Assembly: GCF_013248905.1 (NCBI RefSeq)
Contig: NZ_JABRVS010000001.1
Span: forward strand, 3,224,001 to 3,288,000
Reading direction: 5' to 3'
Length of the DNA stretch: 64,000 bases
DNA from: Shewanella sp. VB17
GTDB lineage: Bacteria > Pseudomonadota > Gammaproteobacteria > Enterobacterales > Shewanellaceae
This document shows positions 36,603 through 46,882 of the stretch, one piece after another. Numbering within the stretch: the first letter of the stretch is position 1; each line of letters begins with the position of its first letter. The position numbers were made by a program, and so were the translations under genes. The notes beneath the pieces are model-generated. The model did no database searches. It worked only from the letters and a program-made list of their open reading frames with translations, and was not told where the DNA came from.

Positions 36603-37034
36603 ATGGAATCAATTAAAATATCTAGTTTTATGAACCAACATCCAGTGACATTTACTGTCAATATGCATATTGCAGAAGCTGTGGAACTCTTCCTTAACGC
36701 TAAGCAAATTGGTGGGCCTGTTATTGATGAAAACAATTATGTTATCGGTTTTTTATCTGAGCAAGATTGTCTAATAAAAATGCTTGAGGCTACCTACCTG
36801 AATGAAAACCATTATGTCGTAGGTGATATAATGCATGCTAACCCGCTTACTGTGCGACCTGAAGGCTCAGTGCTAGATTTAGCACAACAAATGACACATG
36901 CTAAACCTAAAATATACCCCATCATCGATGAATCGAATAAACTGATTGGTATCATTAACCGTACCGATGTGCTCAAAGCTATTGATGACCAATTAAAAGC
37001 AATGTATAAGCAGGGCCATTCTCGTCTAGTTTAA
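36603..37034 (+). CDS. CBS-domain pair protein
   Basis: This is a 143-residue protein made almost entirely of two CBS domains. They run from about 5-65 (VTFTVNMHIAEAVELFLNAKQIGGPVIDENNYVIGFLSEQDCL) and from about 75-135 (PLTVRPEGSVLDLAQQMTHAKPKIYPIIDESNKLIGIINRTDVL). CBS pairs bind adenosine nucleotides and act as regulators of other proteins. AAGGGA before the ATG supports the start. It is alone, so its partner is unknown. The 314-base gap before it holds the cysK terminator and nothing else I can see. Confidence 0.9.
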   Translation: MESIKISSFMNQHPVTFTVNMHIAEAVELFLNAKQIGGPVIDENNYVIGFLSEQDCLIKMLEATYLNENHYVVGDIMHANPLTVRPEGSVLDLAQQMTHAKPKIYPIIDESNKLIGIINRTDVLKAIDDQLKAMYKQGHSRLV

Positions 37035-37206
37035 TTCATGTAATAAGATACATATTTTATCTGCCGTTATTATCGTGATAAGAAATCACAAGGCTTCAAT
37101 TTGAGGTATTAAGTAAAAATGAACTAAAGAATAATTAGAATCAAATATTATTATCAAAAATACTCTTTTACTATTAAGCCATGGACGACTTATTAGGACA
37201 ATAGAG

Positions 37207-38175
37207 ATGAAATATTCATTAAAAAAAATCTCACATCATGCATCTCGACTCCCAAGCCCTATGGCAGGATTGGCATTAGCCATTGCTAGCTTAGGTTGGG
37301 CATGGGAAAGCATGCTGCCTGACATCGATGGCTGCGGGCAACTTATCGGCGCAGCGATAGCCGCAGTGATGTTAATCTCATTAGTGATTAAATTTATCCT
37401 TCACCCAAACATCCTAAAACAGGAACTTTCACACCCTGTGGTAGGTAGCGTAATTCCCACCTTCGCAATGGGATTGATGATAGTCTCTAATACTTTAGGG
37501 CAGTATTTCCCCAACCAAGGGCTGTTGTTATGGCTAGCAGCCATTGCTATTCATATTGTATTTTTAACCATGTTTGTTTACTTTCGCGCGATTGATTTTA
37601 AACTCGAACATATGGTACCAAGCTGGTTTGTGCCCCCAATTGGGATCATTGTCGCAGCGGTGAGTTTCCCCGGCGATCAATACCAGTGGCTAGCCAATGC
37701 CACACTCAACTTTGGCATGGCCTGCTACCTCATCATGCTGCCCATTATGCTATACCGTTTAATATTCTGCGCACCGATTCAAGATGCTGCCAAGCCTACC
37801 ATTGCGATAATGGCAGCACCAGCCAGCTTATCTTTAGCCGGATATTTAACGGTGAGTGCCCAGCCTTCACTCGTCATCGTCGGGCTGCTGCTGAGTATTG
37901 CAGTATTAATGACCAGTGTTATCTACTTAGCTTTCCTTCACTTATTAAGACTGCCATTTTCACCAGGTTATGCCGCCTTTACCTTCCCCATGGTGATTGG
38001 TGCAACGGCACTCTTTAAAACAGCCCATTGGTTAAGCCAGTCTTACGGGCAAAGTCAGTTCACGGATTGGGTCACCTATGCAGCACAAGGAGAATTATTG
38101 ATATCAACGGCAGTGGTGGTTTATGTTGCATACCGTTACCTGTCTCACTACCGCCCCAATACACTCACCGCCTAA
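37207..38175 (+). CDS. TDT-family (TehA/SLAC1-like) membrane transporter
   Basis: This is a 322-residue inner-membrane protein with about nine or ten hydrophobic segments. It shows the TDT family start SRLPSPMAGLALAIASLGWAWE and the central SWFVPPIGIIVAA segment (near 139). The family includes tellurite-resistance/dicarboxylate and anion channels; the substrate is not evident. AGGA lies 10 bases before the ATG. It stands alone with a 172-base gap before it. The following 500 bases to the TonB receptor gene hold no gene; an ATGTG-GAT-CACAT inverted repeat lies at 38286-38298. Confidence 0.88.
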   Translation: MKYSLKKISHHASRLPSPMAGLALAIASLGWAWESMLPDIDGCGQLIGAAIAAVMLISLVIKFILHPNILKQELSHPVVGSVIPTFAMGLMIVSNTLGQYFPNQGLLLWLAAIAIHIVFLTMFVYFRAIDFKLEHMVPSWFVPPIGIIVAAVSFPGDQYQWLANATLNFGMACYLIMLPIMLYRLIFCAPIQDAAKPTIAIMAAPASLSLAGYLTVSAQPSLVIVGLLLSIAVLMTSVIYLAFLHLLRLPFSPGYAAFTFPMVIGATALFKTAHWLSQSYGQSQFTDWVTYAAQGELLISTAVVVYVAYRYLSHYRPNTLTA

Positions 38176-38285
38176 TAACCCAATAGATACCACACAAGTT
38201 ACAGCCATTAAATCTATGTTAATGGCTTATTTTTATCATAATCAAAACTATCGAGCAAACCACTTTTCTTCCATTTCCGAAACCA

Positions 38286-38298
38286 ATGTGGATCACAT
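38286..38298. promoter_or_regulatory. Palindrome ATGTG-GAT-CACAT
   Basis: A 13-base inverted repeat lies 380 bases before the TonB receptor start. It resembles a CRP-type site with a shorter spacer, too far from a known start to assign. The rest of the 38176-38677 gap is AT-rich with no gene or terminator I can recognise. Confidence 0.25.
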
Positions 38299-38677
38299 AT
38301 TCTAATATTAACACAGTCAACCTAATATTTAATTTTACTCGCCCCTTCGCTTACCTTTCCTTGAAGTAAACACATTTTAAAACAGCAGATATCCCTCCTT
38401 TTAAGCTGTAAAGAAAAATAAACATATTAATCGTAATTAGCGGTATTAGATCCAAAAAAATGTATCACCACCAATTGCTAATGTTACTGAAAAGTGCTTC
38501 TATTCCCACCCAGTAATTACGATTGCAAAACAAAACAAACATAGACAAAACACACGATAAACATATTGGGAGCACAAAAAACAAAGGAGGCGTAAAGGAA
38601 CTACTCCACTGTTACACAAAAAAAACAACAATAAACTCTAATAATAAAAATTGAAGATTACACCAGGGAGAGACGAG

Positions 38678-41326
38678 ATGTTATTAAATTCAACAATAGC
38701 AAAGGCTATTCGATACTCATTAATCACGAGCGCAGCAGCGGCAACAGCGCTAACTGCACCCGCAGTATTTGCAGCAAATGAAGATGAAAAAGTAGAGCGT
38801 ATTTCCGTAACAGGATCACGTATTAAGCGTACCGATATGGAAACAGCCTTACCTATTACCGTATTGTCATCTGAGGATATAGCAAAAACAGGCCTCAATG
38901 ATATTTCTGCAGTATTAGCACAAATGCCATATAACACTGGCGGCAGCTTTATTAGTGATGCAGGTAGCTCTGCCAGTAATCATGCTAGTTCAGGCATGCG
39001 GGGGCTCGATTCCAGTCGTACATTGACACTGATTAATGGGCGCCGTATTGCCCCATCAGCGAGCCTAGGGGATGGGGCAACCAACTTAAACTTAATACCA
39101 ATGGAAGCCATTGAGAGAATTGAAATTCTTCGTGATGGCGCATCTGCAATTTATGGCTCTGATGCCATTGGCGGCGTCATTAATATTATTCTAAAGAAAA
39201 GCTTCGACGGCCTAGCTTTAGGGATCAATATGAGTAACCCAACTCAAGGTGATCGAGATGAGAAATCTGCAACACTCACTTTCGGGAGTAACAGTGATAA
39301 AAGTACCAGCTTAATCGTCATTGAACATAAAGATTTTGATTCACTTCAAGGGGGCAGCCGCGAACACCTATCCGCCAACTGGGATGAAGGCTACGCGCGA
39401 AGTCAACTATATGCACCTGAAGGAACATACAGGCCTGTTCCTGTGTATGGAGGAACTAAAGATCCAATTACTGGCAAAAAAGTTTACACAGGAGATTATG
39501 TCGCAGGTAAAGACTGTCCAGCCGATCGCATTGTAAACAACGAAGGCACACGTTGTGGTTGGAATTACTACGATGGTAAAGATTATTTACCAGAGCAAAC
39601 CAAAGACTCACTATTTACCAATATGACCTATAACATCAGTGATGAAATTGAATGGTTTGGCCAAGCCATAATCATGAGAGATAAATCAATAACGGCTTCT
39701 ACATCTCTGTACTCAGAGGATCTATACATGACCGCGGATAACCCCAATAATCCAACACGAGGGACAGCTGATGTTTCAGATATCCAAGTATTCCATCGAT
39801 TAACCGATGTTGCTGATCGCGAAACTGCATTTGAATCAAATGTCATTGACTTTGTTACTGGTATAAACCTTGAATTAGAAGCTGGTTCACTAAACTGGTA
39901 TGTACAATATTCAGATCAAAACGTCGATATTACAACCAACTCGTACGTATTTAATGACGAGCTACAAGTAGCGGTTGACACAGGACGATACAATCCTTTC
40001 GTTCGTGGCGGTAATGCGACTCAAGAGACATTAACTAGTTTTCTTCATACCGCAACGCGTAAAGCGGAAACGACAACAACAGGGACGAGTCTGTCTTGGG
40101 CATCTGAGCTACCACTAGAGTTACATGGCGGCACGATCGGCTACGCAGTTGGCGCTGAATACCAAAAAATGGAATATTCAGATAAACGTGACGCTCAACA
40201 ATCAAATGAAGACCTTATCGGTACATATGGAGGCGATGCAGCAGGTGAAAGAAGCTATAAAGCCGCTTATGTAGAGGTCGATATTCCTGTTCTTAGTAAT
40301 GTCACCGTCAAACTCGCCAGTCGTTATGACGAATATAGCATTCCTGATGAAGGTCAGGTATCAAGTTCTATTAATGTCCGTTATGAGGTTGTAGATAGTT
40401 TAGTACTGCGAGCCTCATATGGTCAAGGATTTCGCGCCCCAGCGCTTGATGCCCTTTTTAGTGAAAAAGCAACCAGTTACGGTAGAGTTACCGATACAAA
40501 AAGCTGTCAAGCCCTGCCTCAAGCCGATAGAAAAAAAGCTGATGTTTGTAAAGAAAATTCATATTTGAGAACAAGTACCGGTAACCTTGACCTTGAACCA
40601 GAAGAGTCAGATCAATATTCTTTCGGTGGTGTTTGGAACATTGTTGATGATGTATCCTTATCTTTAGATTATTACAATATTCAAATCAGCAACCAAGTTA
40701 ATTTTCTCGATGAACAAGCTATTTTAGATTTAGAAGCGAGCTCAGGTTTAGACGCTTATGATCCAAACACAATTTTTGTGAAACGTAATGCGGCTGGAGA
40801 AATAGAAGAAATTGGCGCTGGTTTTATCAACATGGCAGGCGTTGAAACCTCAGGTATTGATATTTCGTTTAAGTCTCAATACGAACTAGCCGATTATGGG
40901 ACACTCAATTTTGGTGTCGAGGGAACCTATGCACTCACTTTTACCGAACAAGATAGTCCAATTGCAGAACGTTACGATGTCTTAGGCAGCAAAAGCTATC
41001 CACCCATACGTGTAAACGCCTCATTTGGTTATAGTTACGGTGCAATAACAGCATCTTTACTGGCTAAATATATAGATGCATATGATGGAGAAACCGCCGC
41101 TCAACAAGCATCTGGTATCAATAAACAAGACTTTGCATCAAGTACAATTTGGGATTTAAGCCTAACATACGATATGGATAACTATGGTAGAGCCTCTATA
41201 GGTGCGCGCAATTTATTTGATGCTATGCCTAATGTAAATTACGAGCTGGGATACCCAGGCTACGACGATAATACTCACAATATCACTGGACGCGTAATTT
41301 TTGCAGGTTACAAAATTCAATTTTAA
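38678..41326 (+). CDS. TonB-dependent outer-membrane receptor
   Basis: This is an outer-membrane beta-barrel transporter of 882 residues. The signal peptide (residues 1-32, ending AVFA) precedes the TonB box region VERISVTGSRIKRTDME and the plug domain with GMRGLDSSRTLTLINGRRI and IERIEILRDGASAIYGSDAIGGVINIILKK. The barrel ends in IQF. I chose the ATG at 38678, since GGGAG stands 7 bases before it; the TTG earlier has none. The substrate is not clear from sequence. A transporter gene and a strong terminator follow. It shows four cysteines in a loop region near 295 and 620, as in many Shewanella receptors. Confidence 0.93.
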   Translation: MLLNSTIAKAIRYSLITSAAAATALTAPAVFAANEDEKVERISVTGSRIKRTDMETALPITVLSSEDIAKTGLNDISAVLAQMPYNTGGSFISDAGSSASNHASSGMRGLDSSRTLTLINGRRIAPSASLGDGATNLNLIPMEAIERIEILRDGASAIYGSDAIGGVINIILKKSFDGLALGINMSNPTQGDRDEKSATLTFGSNSDKSTSLIVIEHKDFDSLQGGSREHLSANWDEGYARSQLYAPEGTYRPVPVYGGTKDPITGKKVYTGDYVAGKDCPADRIVNNEGTRCGWNYYDGKDYLPEQTKDSLFTNMTYNISDEIEWFGQAIIMRDKSITASTSLYSEDLYMTADNPNNPTRGTADVSDIQVFHRLTDVADRETAFESNVIDFVTGINLELEAGSLNWYVQYSDQNVDITTNSYVFNDELQVAVDTGRYNPFVRGGNATQETLTSFLHTATRKAETTTTGTSLSWASELPLELHGGTIGYAVGAEYQKMEYSDKRDAQQSNEDLIGTYGGDAAGERSYKAAYVEVDIPVLSNVTVKLASRYDEYSIPDEGQVSSSINVRYEVVDSLVLRASYGQGFRAPALDALFSEKATSYGRVTDTKSCQALPQADRKKADVCKENSYLRTSTGNLDLEPEESDQYSFGGVWNIVDDVSLSLDYYNIQISNQVNFLDEQAILDLEASSGLDAYDPNTIFVKRNAAGEIEEIGAGFINMAGVETSGIDISFKSQYELADYGTLNFGVEGTYALTFTEQDSPIAERYDVLGSKSYPPIRVNASFGYSYGAITASLLAKYIDAYDGETAAQQASGINKQDFASSTIWDLSLTYDMDNYGRASIGARNLFDAMPNVNYELGYPGYDDNTHNITGRVIFAGYKIQF

Positions 41327-41373
41327 TAAAATGACAATAAGATACTGTTGATAATTTTCATATCGTACTAAAG

Positions 41374-41400
41374 TAAAACGGCATCCATGATGCCGTTTTA
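41374..41400. terminator. Bidirectional terminator between the TonB receptor and yfcC-like genes
   Basis: A perfect 12-bp stem (TAAAACGGCATC / GATGCCGTTTTA) with a 3-base loop lies between converging genes. A and T runs on the two sides allow action in both directions. Confidence 0.85.
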
Positions 41401-41412
41401 TTGCCTACTTTA

Positions 41413-42987
41413 TCAACTAAACCCCAAATAATGCGCCCCCACCACAACCACACTCGAGAGCACAAATAGTGCCAGCATAAATCGCCAGATAAACTTGAGC
41501 CAATCGCCCCAGTCCACACGGCACACGCCTAAGGTGGCCATCAATGAGGCCGATGTGGGCACCAAAGCATTACTAAAACCATCTCCGAGTTGAAATGCCA
41601 ATACAGACACCTGCCGGGTCACGCCAACAAGATCAGCAAGTGGTGCCATTAACGGCATCGTTAATGCGGCTTGTCCCGAACCTGAGGTCACAAAGAAGTT
41701 AAACACGGTTTGAAATATCAGCATAAACCAAGCTGACAAAGCATCAGGTAGCTGGCCGATTAGATTGCCGGCACTGTTAAGAATAGTATTGAGTACGCTA
41801 GGCTCACTGGGGCCGCCATTACCCAATAAAATCAGGATCCCCGCGGCGCAGCCGACTAAAATACAAGGCTCTAACATGGTTGCAGCGCCTTGCTTAAAAC
41901 TAATAGCAATATCATTGATTTTCATCGCATTGAGTTTAAATACCACCCCGATGATACCAATCACAATCCCCATGGTAAAAAACTGACTCGCGATTTCAGG
42001 GATAAACCAAGCTTGGGATACCACCCCCCAAATCACCCACACTAGCGTCGCCACAATCGTCATTAACACGAGAATATCACCGAGATTAAAGCGGCAATCT
42101 AGGCTGGCTTTACTTTGACTCTCTCGAAAATGGGCATCACTGTGATAGCTAAACGAATACTCAGGATCTCGCTTCACCTTATTAGCGTAACGCAGGGTAA
42201 AAGCAAGCGCCATCAGGGTAAATCCACCCCACATCACCACCCGAACACCTGAGCCTGACAGTACAGGAACATCCGCAATACTTTGAGCAATGGCCACACT
42301 GAAAGGGTTCATCCAGGAGCTGGCAAAACCTATCTGGGTGGCCACATAGGTGACCATCACAGTCGTGATCCCGTCATAACCGAGCCGTATCATCAAAGGG
42401 CAGATTATAATGGCAAAGGCGATCGCCTCTTCCCCCATGCCAAAAACAGCACCACCGAGTGAAAAAAGCACAAAGATCACTGGAATAAATAGCGCTTCAT
42501 TACCCCGAGTTTTATCAATCAGTTTTAAGATCCCATTGTCTATGGTTCCCGTTGCCATGACCACACCAAATGATCCGCCGATCACCAGCATAAACATGAT
42601 CACCCCAATCGCACTGCCCCATTTAGAGCCAGATACTAGCCCCTCAAACGCAAAATTAAAGAAACCTGCACCACCATTCCCCTCAAACAACCCAACCGGA
42701 GCCAATTGGGGCTCACCTTTATCATCAAGCGCATAGGCAAACGAGCTAGGATCAATAACACTGCGGCTTTTTTCAATACCCTCGGTAAGGTAGCTCACTT
42801 CCTGAGTTTGAAAGGAGCCTGTTGGAATAATATAGGTTAGCAATGCTGCCGCTAAAGCAACAAAAAAGATGATCACTAGGGTGTCTGGCATTTGCCAAGT
42901 TTTGGGCTGAGTGGTCGTCTCATTTAATAACGGCTCAGATGATATGACTGACGACACATCATCAGTTGAAGAGGTTTGAGTATGCAT
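41413..42987 (-). CDS. YfcC-family membrane transporter (putative basic amino acid antiporter)
   Basis: This is a multi-pass inner-membrane protein of 524 residues, with an N-terminal cytoplasmic tail and about 12 hydrophobic segments. It has the YfcC/DcuC signature MFMLVIGGSFGVVMATGTID and, later, FGMGEEAIAFAIIICPLMIRLGYD and SGSGQAALTMPLMAPLAD. The family exchanges amino acids or C4-type acids. I chose the second start (Met at 42987), because the GTG at 43017 has no better ribosome site. It lies next to the TonB receptor but on the other strand. A joint function is possible but unproven. Confidence 0.88.
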   Translation of the reverse strand: MHTQTSSTDDVSSVISSEPLLNETTTQPKTWQMPDTLVIIFFVALAAALLTYIIPTGSFQTQEVSYLTEGIEKSRSVIDPSSFAYALDDKGEPQLAPVGLFEGNGGAGFFNFAFEGLVSGSKWGSAIGVIMFMLVIGGSFGVVMATGTIDNGILKLIDKTRGNEALFIPVIFVLFSLGGAVFGMGEEAIAFAIIICPLMIRLGYDGITTVMVTYVATQIGFASSWMNPFSVAIAQSIADVPVLSGSGVRVVMWGGFTLMALAFTLRYANKVKRDPEYSFSYHSDAHFRESQSKASLDCRFNLGDILVLMTIVATLVWVIWGVVSQAWFIPEIASQFFTMGIVIGIIGVVFKLNAMKINDIAISFKQGAATMLEPCILVGCAAGILILLGNGGPSEPSVLNTILNSAGNLIGQLPDALSAWFMLIFQTVFNFFVTSGSGQAALTMPLMAPLADLVGVTRQVSVLAFQLGDGFSNALVPTSASLMATLGVCRVDWGDWLKFIWRFMLALFVLSSVVVVGAHYLGFS

Positions 42988-43133
42988 ATTGGCACCATTA
43001 TAATTATTATATGGCACAAATATAAACTAATTCTATTTTGAGTTACACACTCGCATCAAAATACACACAAGTAAATGCCTCAATATTAAAAAAATCGAAT
43101 AACAATCATGACATACATTAAAATTATCATTCA

Positions 43134-44576
43134 CTATTCTAAAGAATTAAGCACCTTGCTATTCATTTGTATCACAATCACATGCGACAATAACATCACC
43201 AATAATGACAAGGCTAAAGCCGGCACGATAGGATGGACATGCCACATGAGCGGCGCATTTAGTTGTAAGCCAAGATAACTGATTAATCCAGAGAACATGG
43301 CTAAAAAGGCGCTATGTCCTTTAATATTAGGCCAAAACACCCCCGCTATAATCGGCCATAGAAATACTGCCTGCAACGCACCAAATGCTGCCAAATTGAT
43401 CCACACAATCATCTCTGGCGGCTTCATGGCCCAATAAGTTGCCACGACGGTGATCAGCAACATCGCCACGCGGGTTAACCTGATCTGTTGCGATGCATTT
43501 AAGCTAGGGTATAATTTTACCGCACCATCACGAACAAGGCTCACCGCCGATTGCAATAACATGGAGTCCACCGACGACATCACTGCTGCTATGGGAGCTG
43601 CAAGTAACACCCCTGCCCAAAATGGACTAAACAAACCAGAAATCAACTTGGGCATAATGTCATCAGGTATGGTTAATTCAGGATAAAGCGCACGGCCCAG
43701 AACACCACACAAATGCGGTAATAAGGTCATCAGGAAACAAATCACCGTTCCCCATACCATGCCACGTTTCAGTGAATGACGGTCTTTAACCGCAAATAAG
43801 CGCACTAAGGTATGAGGTAAGCCCATGGTACCAAAACAAATCAATATCCAAAATGACAACATCATAGGCCAGCCAAGGTAATTATTCACACCATGAGGGC
43901 TCAATATTTCAGGAGAAGAGACACTGGCTTTCGCCATCAAGTCACTTAATGTTCCTTGAGATAATATGGTGCCAAACAAGAGTATTAGCCCAGCCAACAT
44001 CACTACGCCTTGCAGTGCATCAGTCATCACCACCGCTCTAAACCCACCCGTTAGGGTATAAGCCAGTACTGTGATGACAAACAACCCTAACCCTAGCTCA
44101 TAACTCAAGCCGCTCACACCAGAAAACAAGCGGGCTCCGCCAATAAACTGCACCGCTATTATGGCAATGAACCCGATGACTAAACTCACAATGGCCAGAC
44201 GACTCAACCAAATATGCTGATATCGACTGTCAAGCCACTCGATAAGTGTTGTGTGCTGTTGCTGTTTAATTTTTAAAAGCTTGGGCCCTAATACCCCTAA
44301 GGTTAATATGGCAACGGGAACTTGAATTAAGGCTAACCACACCCAACCTAGACCCATTTTATACGCAGCCCCTGGGCCGCCAATAAAAGAGCTAGCACTG
44401 GTGTAAGTGGCCACCAATGTCAGTGCTAATAAAGGTCCATTTAAAAACGAGCCTCCAATAAAAAAACGCTTCGCTTTATCTTGGTGCAAAGTACTGGCAT
44501 CTTGTCGCTGACTCCACCATCGGGTGATCATGAGGCTTAAGAGCAAATAGATAAGCACTGGAACTAAGTTAATCAT
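43134..44576 (-). CDS. panF: Sodium/pantothenate symporter PanF
   Basis: This is a 480-residue member of the sodium:solute symporter family, with about 13 hydrophobic segments. The PanF style is seen in AKRFFIGGSFLNGPLLALTLVATYTSASSFIGGPGAAYKMGLGWVWLA and in the GGFRAVVMTDALQGVVML segment near residue 185. It imports pantothenate for coenzyme A synthesis. The ATG overlaps the yhdT stop codon (ATGATTAA), so the two are coupled, as in the conserved yhdT-panF pair. That neighbour makes the substrate fairly sure. Confidence 0.9.
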   Translation of the reverse strand: MINLVPVLIYLLLSLMITRWWSQRQDASTLHQDKAKRFFIGGSFLNGPLLALTLVATYTSASSFIGGPGAAYKMGLGWVWLALIQVPVAILTLGVLGPKLLKIKQQQHTTLIEWLDSRYQHIWLSRLAIVSLVIGFIAIIAVQFIGGARLFSGVSGLSYELGLGLFVITVLAYTLTGGFRAVVMTDALQGVVMLAGLILLFGTILSQGTLSDLMAKASVSSPEILSPHGVNNYLGWPMMLSFWILICFGTMGLPHTLVRLFAVKDRHSLKRGMVWGTVICFLMTLLPHLCGVLGRALYPELTIPDDIMPKLISGLFSPFWAGVLLAAPIAAVMSSVDSMLLQSAVSLVRDGAVKLYPSLNASQQIRLTRVAMLLITVVATYWAMKPPEMIVWINLAAFGALQAVFLWPIIAGVFWPNIKGHSAFLAMFSGLISYLGLQLNAPLMWHVHPIVPALALSLLVMLLSHVIVIQMNSKVLNSLE

Positions 44577-44760
44577 GTTTTAGTCCCACCAAAACGATAA
44601 GTAAACAAATCAATAGCATTGGCGCAAAAATACACGAAAACCAAAACCAAACAGGTAATCCCATATAAATCCAAGTATCATCAATCAATAATGGGCCTGC
44701 GCACCATAATATAAAATAACCTAAGGTCAATATCAGTGCAGTTTTAGGCAGTGAAGACAT
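44569..44760 (-). CDS. yhdT: YhdT-like DUF997 small membrane protein
   Basis: This 63-residue protein has two hydrophobic segments (about 9-27 and 36-58) with the DUF997 pattern WCAGPLLIDDTW and PVWFWFSCIFAP. The family is found with panF, probably as a helper of the symporter (inference from context). I took the ATG at 44760; the frame extends to a TTG at 44808, but no ribosome site is clear at either. It overlaps panF by 8 bases. Confidence 0.85.
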   Translation of the reverse strand: MSSLPKTALILTLGYFILWCAGPLLIDDTWIYMGLPVWFWFSCIFAPMLLICLLIVLVGLKHD

Positions 44761-45065
44761 AATCAGCCCGAAGAAAAAGTCAAAATAGATAGCAGATTCT
44801 ATCCCCAAACATGATAATTAAGCTAGCAGTTATCTTATTTTGACAATAATATATTACTCAAGACTTCATGCTCTAATTTAAAGGATAAATCAATAATAAT
44901 GTCAGCCAATGTGGTTTCATTTCGCACAAAAACATGAAATTGAATGACTACTTTTAATCTCTTTTAGATCAGTGTTAAGCTTTTTATTGGCTTTGGTGGC
45001 TGGAAATATTAAAGTAATGAACAATAAATTCGATGTCGTTATTTAAACGTTAACGGAATAAAAAT

Positions 45066-46415
45066 ATGAATAATCTTTCACTCCCCTTAAAACTAATCTT
45101 AATTTTACTCTGGTCAATCACCAGTTATTTTGTGGGTAGCATGCTCGTCGAAGAAGCTGACACTCAGCTTGGCATATTCATGCTGTTAGTATTTGCAGGA
45201 CTCTGGATGACGGAAATTATTCCATTATCCGTTTCTGCTATTTTAGTCCCTGTTGTCGCCGCGTTATCTCATGTGCTGACATTGAAAATTGGCATGAGTA
45301 ACTTCTCTGCCAGTATTATTTATCTGTTCATGGGCGGCTTTACCTTGGCAGCGCTGTTGAATAAACACGGTATTGATCGCTGGCTCGCTTCTTCTGTTAC
45401 TCAGTTCACTAATGGCAACTTATGGCTAACAGTGATTTTATTTCTCGCCGTGGTGTCCTTACTGTCCATGTGGATGAGCAACACCTCTACCACGGCGATG
45501 ATGTTGCCAATTGCGATTGGTCTTATTGAGAAAAAATACATTCGCATGCGAGCGTTTGTTATTTTAGGTACAGCCTATGCTGCCAATATCGGCGGCTTAG
45601 CAACCATCGTTGGCTCCCCCCCTAATGGTATTGCAGCCGCTGCGCTAAATATTGATTTTTTCACTTGGTTAAAAGTGGGTTTACCCGCCACTATTCTTAT
45701 GTTCCCAGCCGTTTTATTTGCATTATGGGTAGTGATCCGCCCAGAAAAAGAGGCGCAAGTGGTGCATTTATCAGCTAAAGAACCGATGCAATGGACACCT
45801 GAAGCAAAAGGCTCCATTGCTTTGTTTTTGTTTACTGTTATTTGTTGGGTGTTTGCTAAACCTATTGGTGATTTTTTACAGGTTGACAGTTTTGATCGCC
45901 TGATAGCATTGCTAATAACAGCCGCCGCTCCAGCATTAAAGTTAATTAGCTGGAAAGAATTAGAACATAAAATTGATTGGGGTATTTTATTACTCTTTGG
46001 AGGTGGTTTGTGTTTGTCCATGGTGTTAAAAGAAACAGGCACTTCGGTATGGATGGCTGAAAATTTGCTTGCAGGCTTAGAGCACGCACCTTCATGGTTA
46101 CTGATATTATCCTGTATCGCTTTCATGATTTTTTTAACCGAGTTGGCGTCAAATACTGGTTCTGCAGCGATTTTAATCCCCATCATGATAGCCCTTGCGG
46201 ACCAATTTAATCCCGCCATTACCTATTCACTGGTCTTTGGCGTCGGCGTCGGCGTCGCAGCAACCTGCGCCTTTATGTTACCAGTGGCAACTCCGCCTAA
46301 TGCACTGGCTTATGCCACCGGGGAAGTTAAACAGAGTCAGATGCTGAGAGCTGGGATGATATTGAATATTATTGGTATTTTTACCGTGTATTTATCGGTG
46401 ACCGCATTTTCATAG
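45066..46415 (+). CDS. DASS-family (SLC13-like) sodium/dicarboxylate or anion symporter
   Basis: This 449-residue inner-membrane protein has about 11 hydrophobic segments. The DASS signature is plain: WMSNTSTTAMMLPIAIGL near residue 139, GGLATIVGSPPNGIAAAAL near 175, and the second repeat ELASNTGSAAILIPIMIAL and FMLPVATPPNALAYATGEV. Such proteins carry C4-dicarboxylates, citrate or sulfate with Na+. The substrate is not settled. CGGA lies 8 bases before the ATG. The end encodes GVGVGV by three perfect GGCGTC units (46239-46256). The 300-base gap before it shows no gene. Confidence 0.9.
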   Translation: MNNLSLPLKLILILLWSITSYFVGSMLVEEADTQLGIFMLLVFAGLWMTEIIPLSVSAILVPVVAALSHVLTLKIGMSNFSASIIYLFMGGFTLAALLNKHGIDRWLASSVTQFTNGNLWLTVILFLAVVSLLSMWMSNTSTTAMMLPIAIGLIEKKYIRMRAFVILGTAYAANIGGLATIVGSPPNGIAAAALNIDFFTWLKVGLPATILMFPAVLFALWVVIRPEKEAQVVHLSAKEPMQWTPEAKGSIALFLFTVICWVFAKPIGDFLQVDSFDRLIALLITAAAPALKLISWKELEHKIDWGILLLFGGGLCLSMVLKETGTSVWMAENLLAGLEHAPSWLLILSCIAFMIFLTELASNTGSAAILIPIMIALADQFNPAITYSLVFGVGVGVAATCAFMLPVATPPNALAYATGEVKQSQMLRAGMILNIIGIFTVYLSVTAFS

Positions 46416-46425
46416 CCCCTCTCCC

Positions 46426-46452
46426 GCCGAGATGCACTCACTGCATTTCGGC
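46426..46452 (+). terminator. Hairpin after the DASS transporter gene
   Basis: An 11-bp stem with one G-T pair (GCCGAGATGCA / TGCATTTCGGC) and a 5-base loop begins 11 bases after the stop codon. A weak T-rich tail (CTTATTT) follows. Confidence 0.6.
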
Positions 46453-46643
46453 ACTCTTATTTGGGATGTTAAGACGAGTGTAAATAGCGATGATTAATAT
46501 CAAGTTTCATCTATTTTAATTTTTATATTTTCAAATACTTGTTTGCATTATTGCTTCATTTTCACTTAATCCAAATTCTGATATTTAGCGAACGATGATC
46601 CCCTTAACTCCCCCCAACACACTTAACCTTCTAACAAACGTCT

Positions 46644-46671
46644 GTCTATTTTAGATGATCGCTAAATAGAC
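46644..46671. repeat. Stem-loop GTCTATTT / AAATAGAC in the 467-base gap
   Basis: An 8-bp perfect inverted repeat with a 12-base spacer (extended by AG/CT across a bulge) stands mid-gap before the metallophosphoesterase gene. No gene or T-run goes with it. The rest of the gap is AT-rich and empty. Confidence 0.3.
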
Positions 46672-46882
46672 GATGCCGTTGTCACCGCAATCCACTCAGC
46701 ATAACAATGAAGCTGAATTAATTAGCGTACTGGCTACTTTGATAAGCACTGAACAACCACATCAGGTTACTAATTGTCACAAACTATCAAGTGCATTCAG
46801 CAATAGCATCAATTACATTACATGTAAATAACTGTTATAAATATAAAATAATAATGCGTATATTGCATAACGAAGGATTCTC

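Noticed and set aside
45575..46219. Minus-strand frame of 214 codons inside the DASS transporter gene
   Set aside because: It is fully covered by a well-supported transporter on the other strand, and its sequence is the mirror of hydrophobic repeats, so it is a shadow.
46239..46256. Three GGCGTC units in the DASS transporter gene as a contingency repeat
   Set aside because: Only three in-frame units that encode a plain Gly-Val stretch; too short to expect switching.
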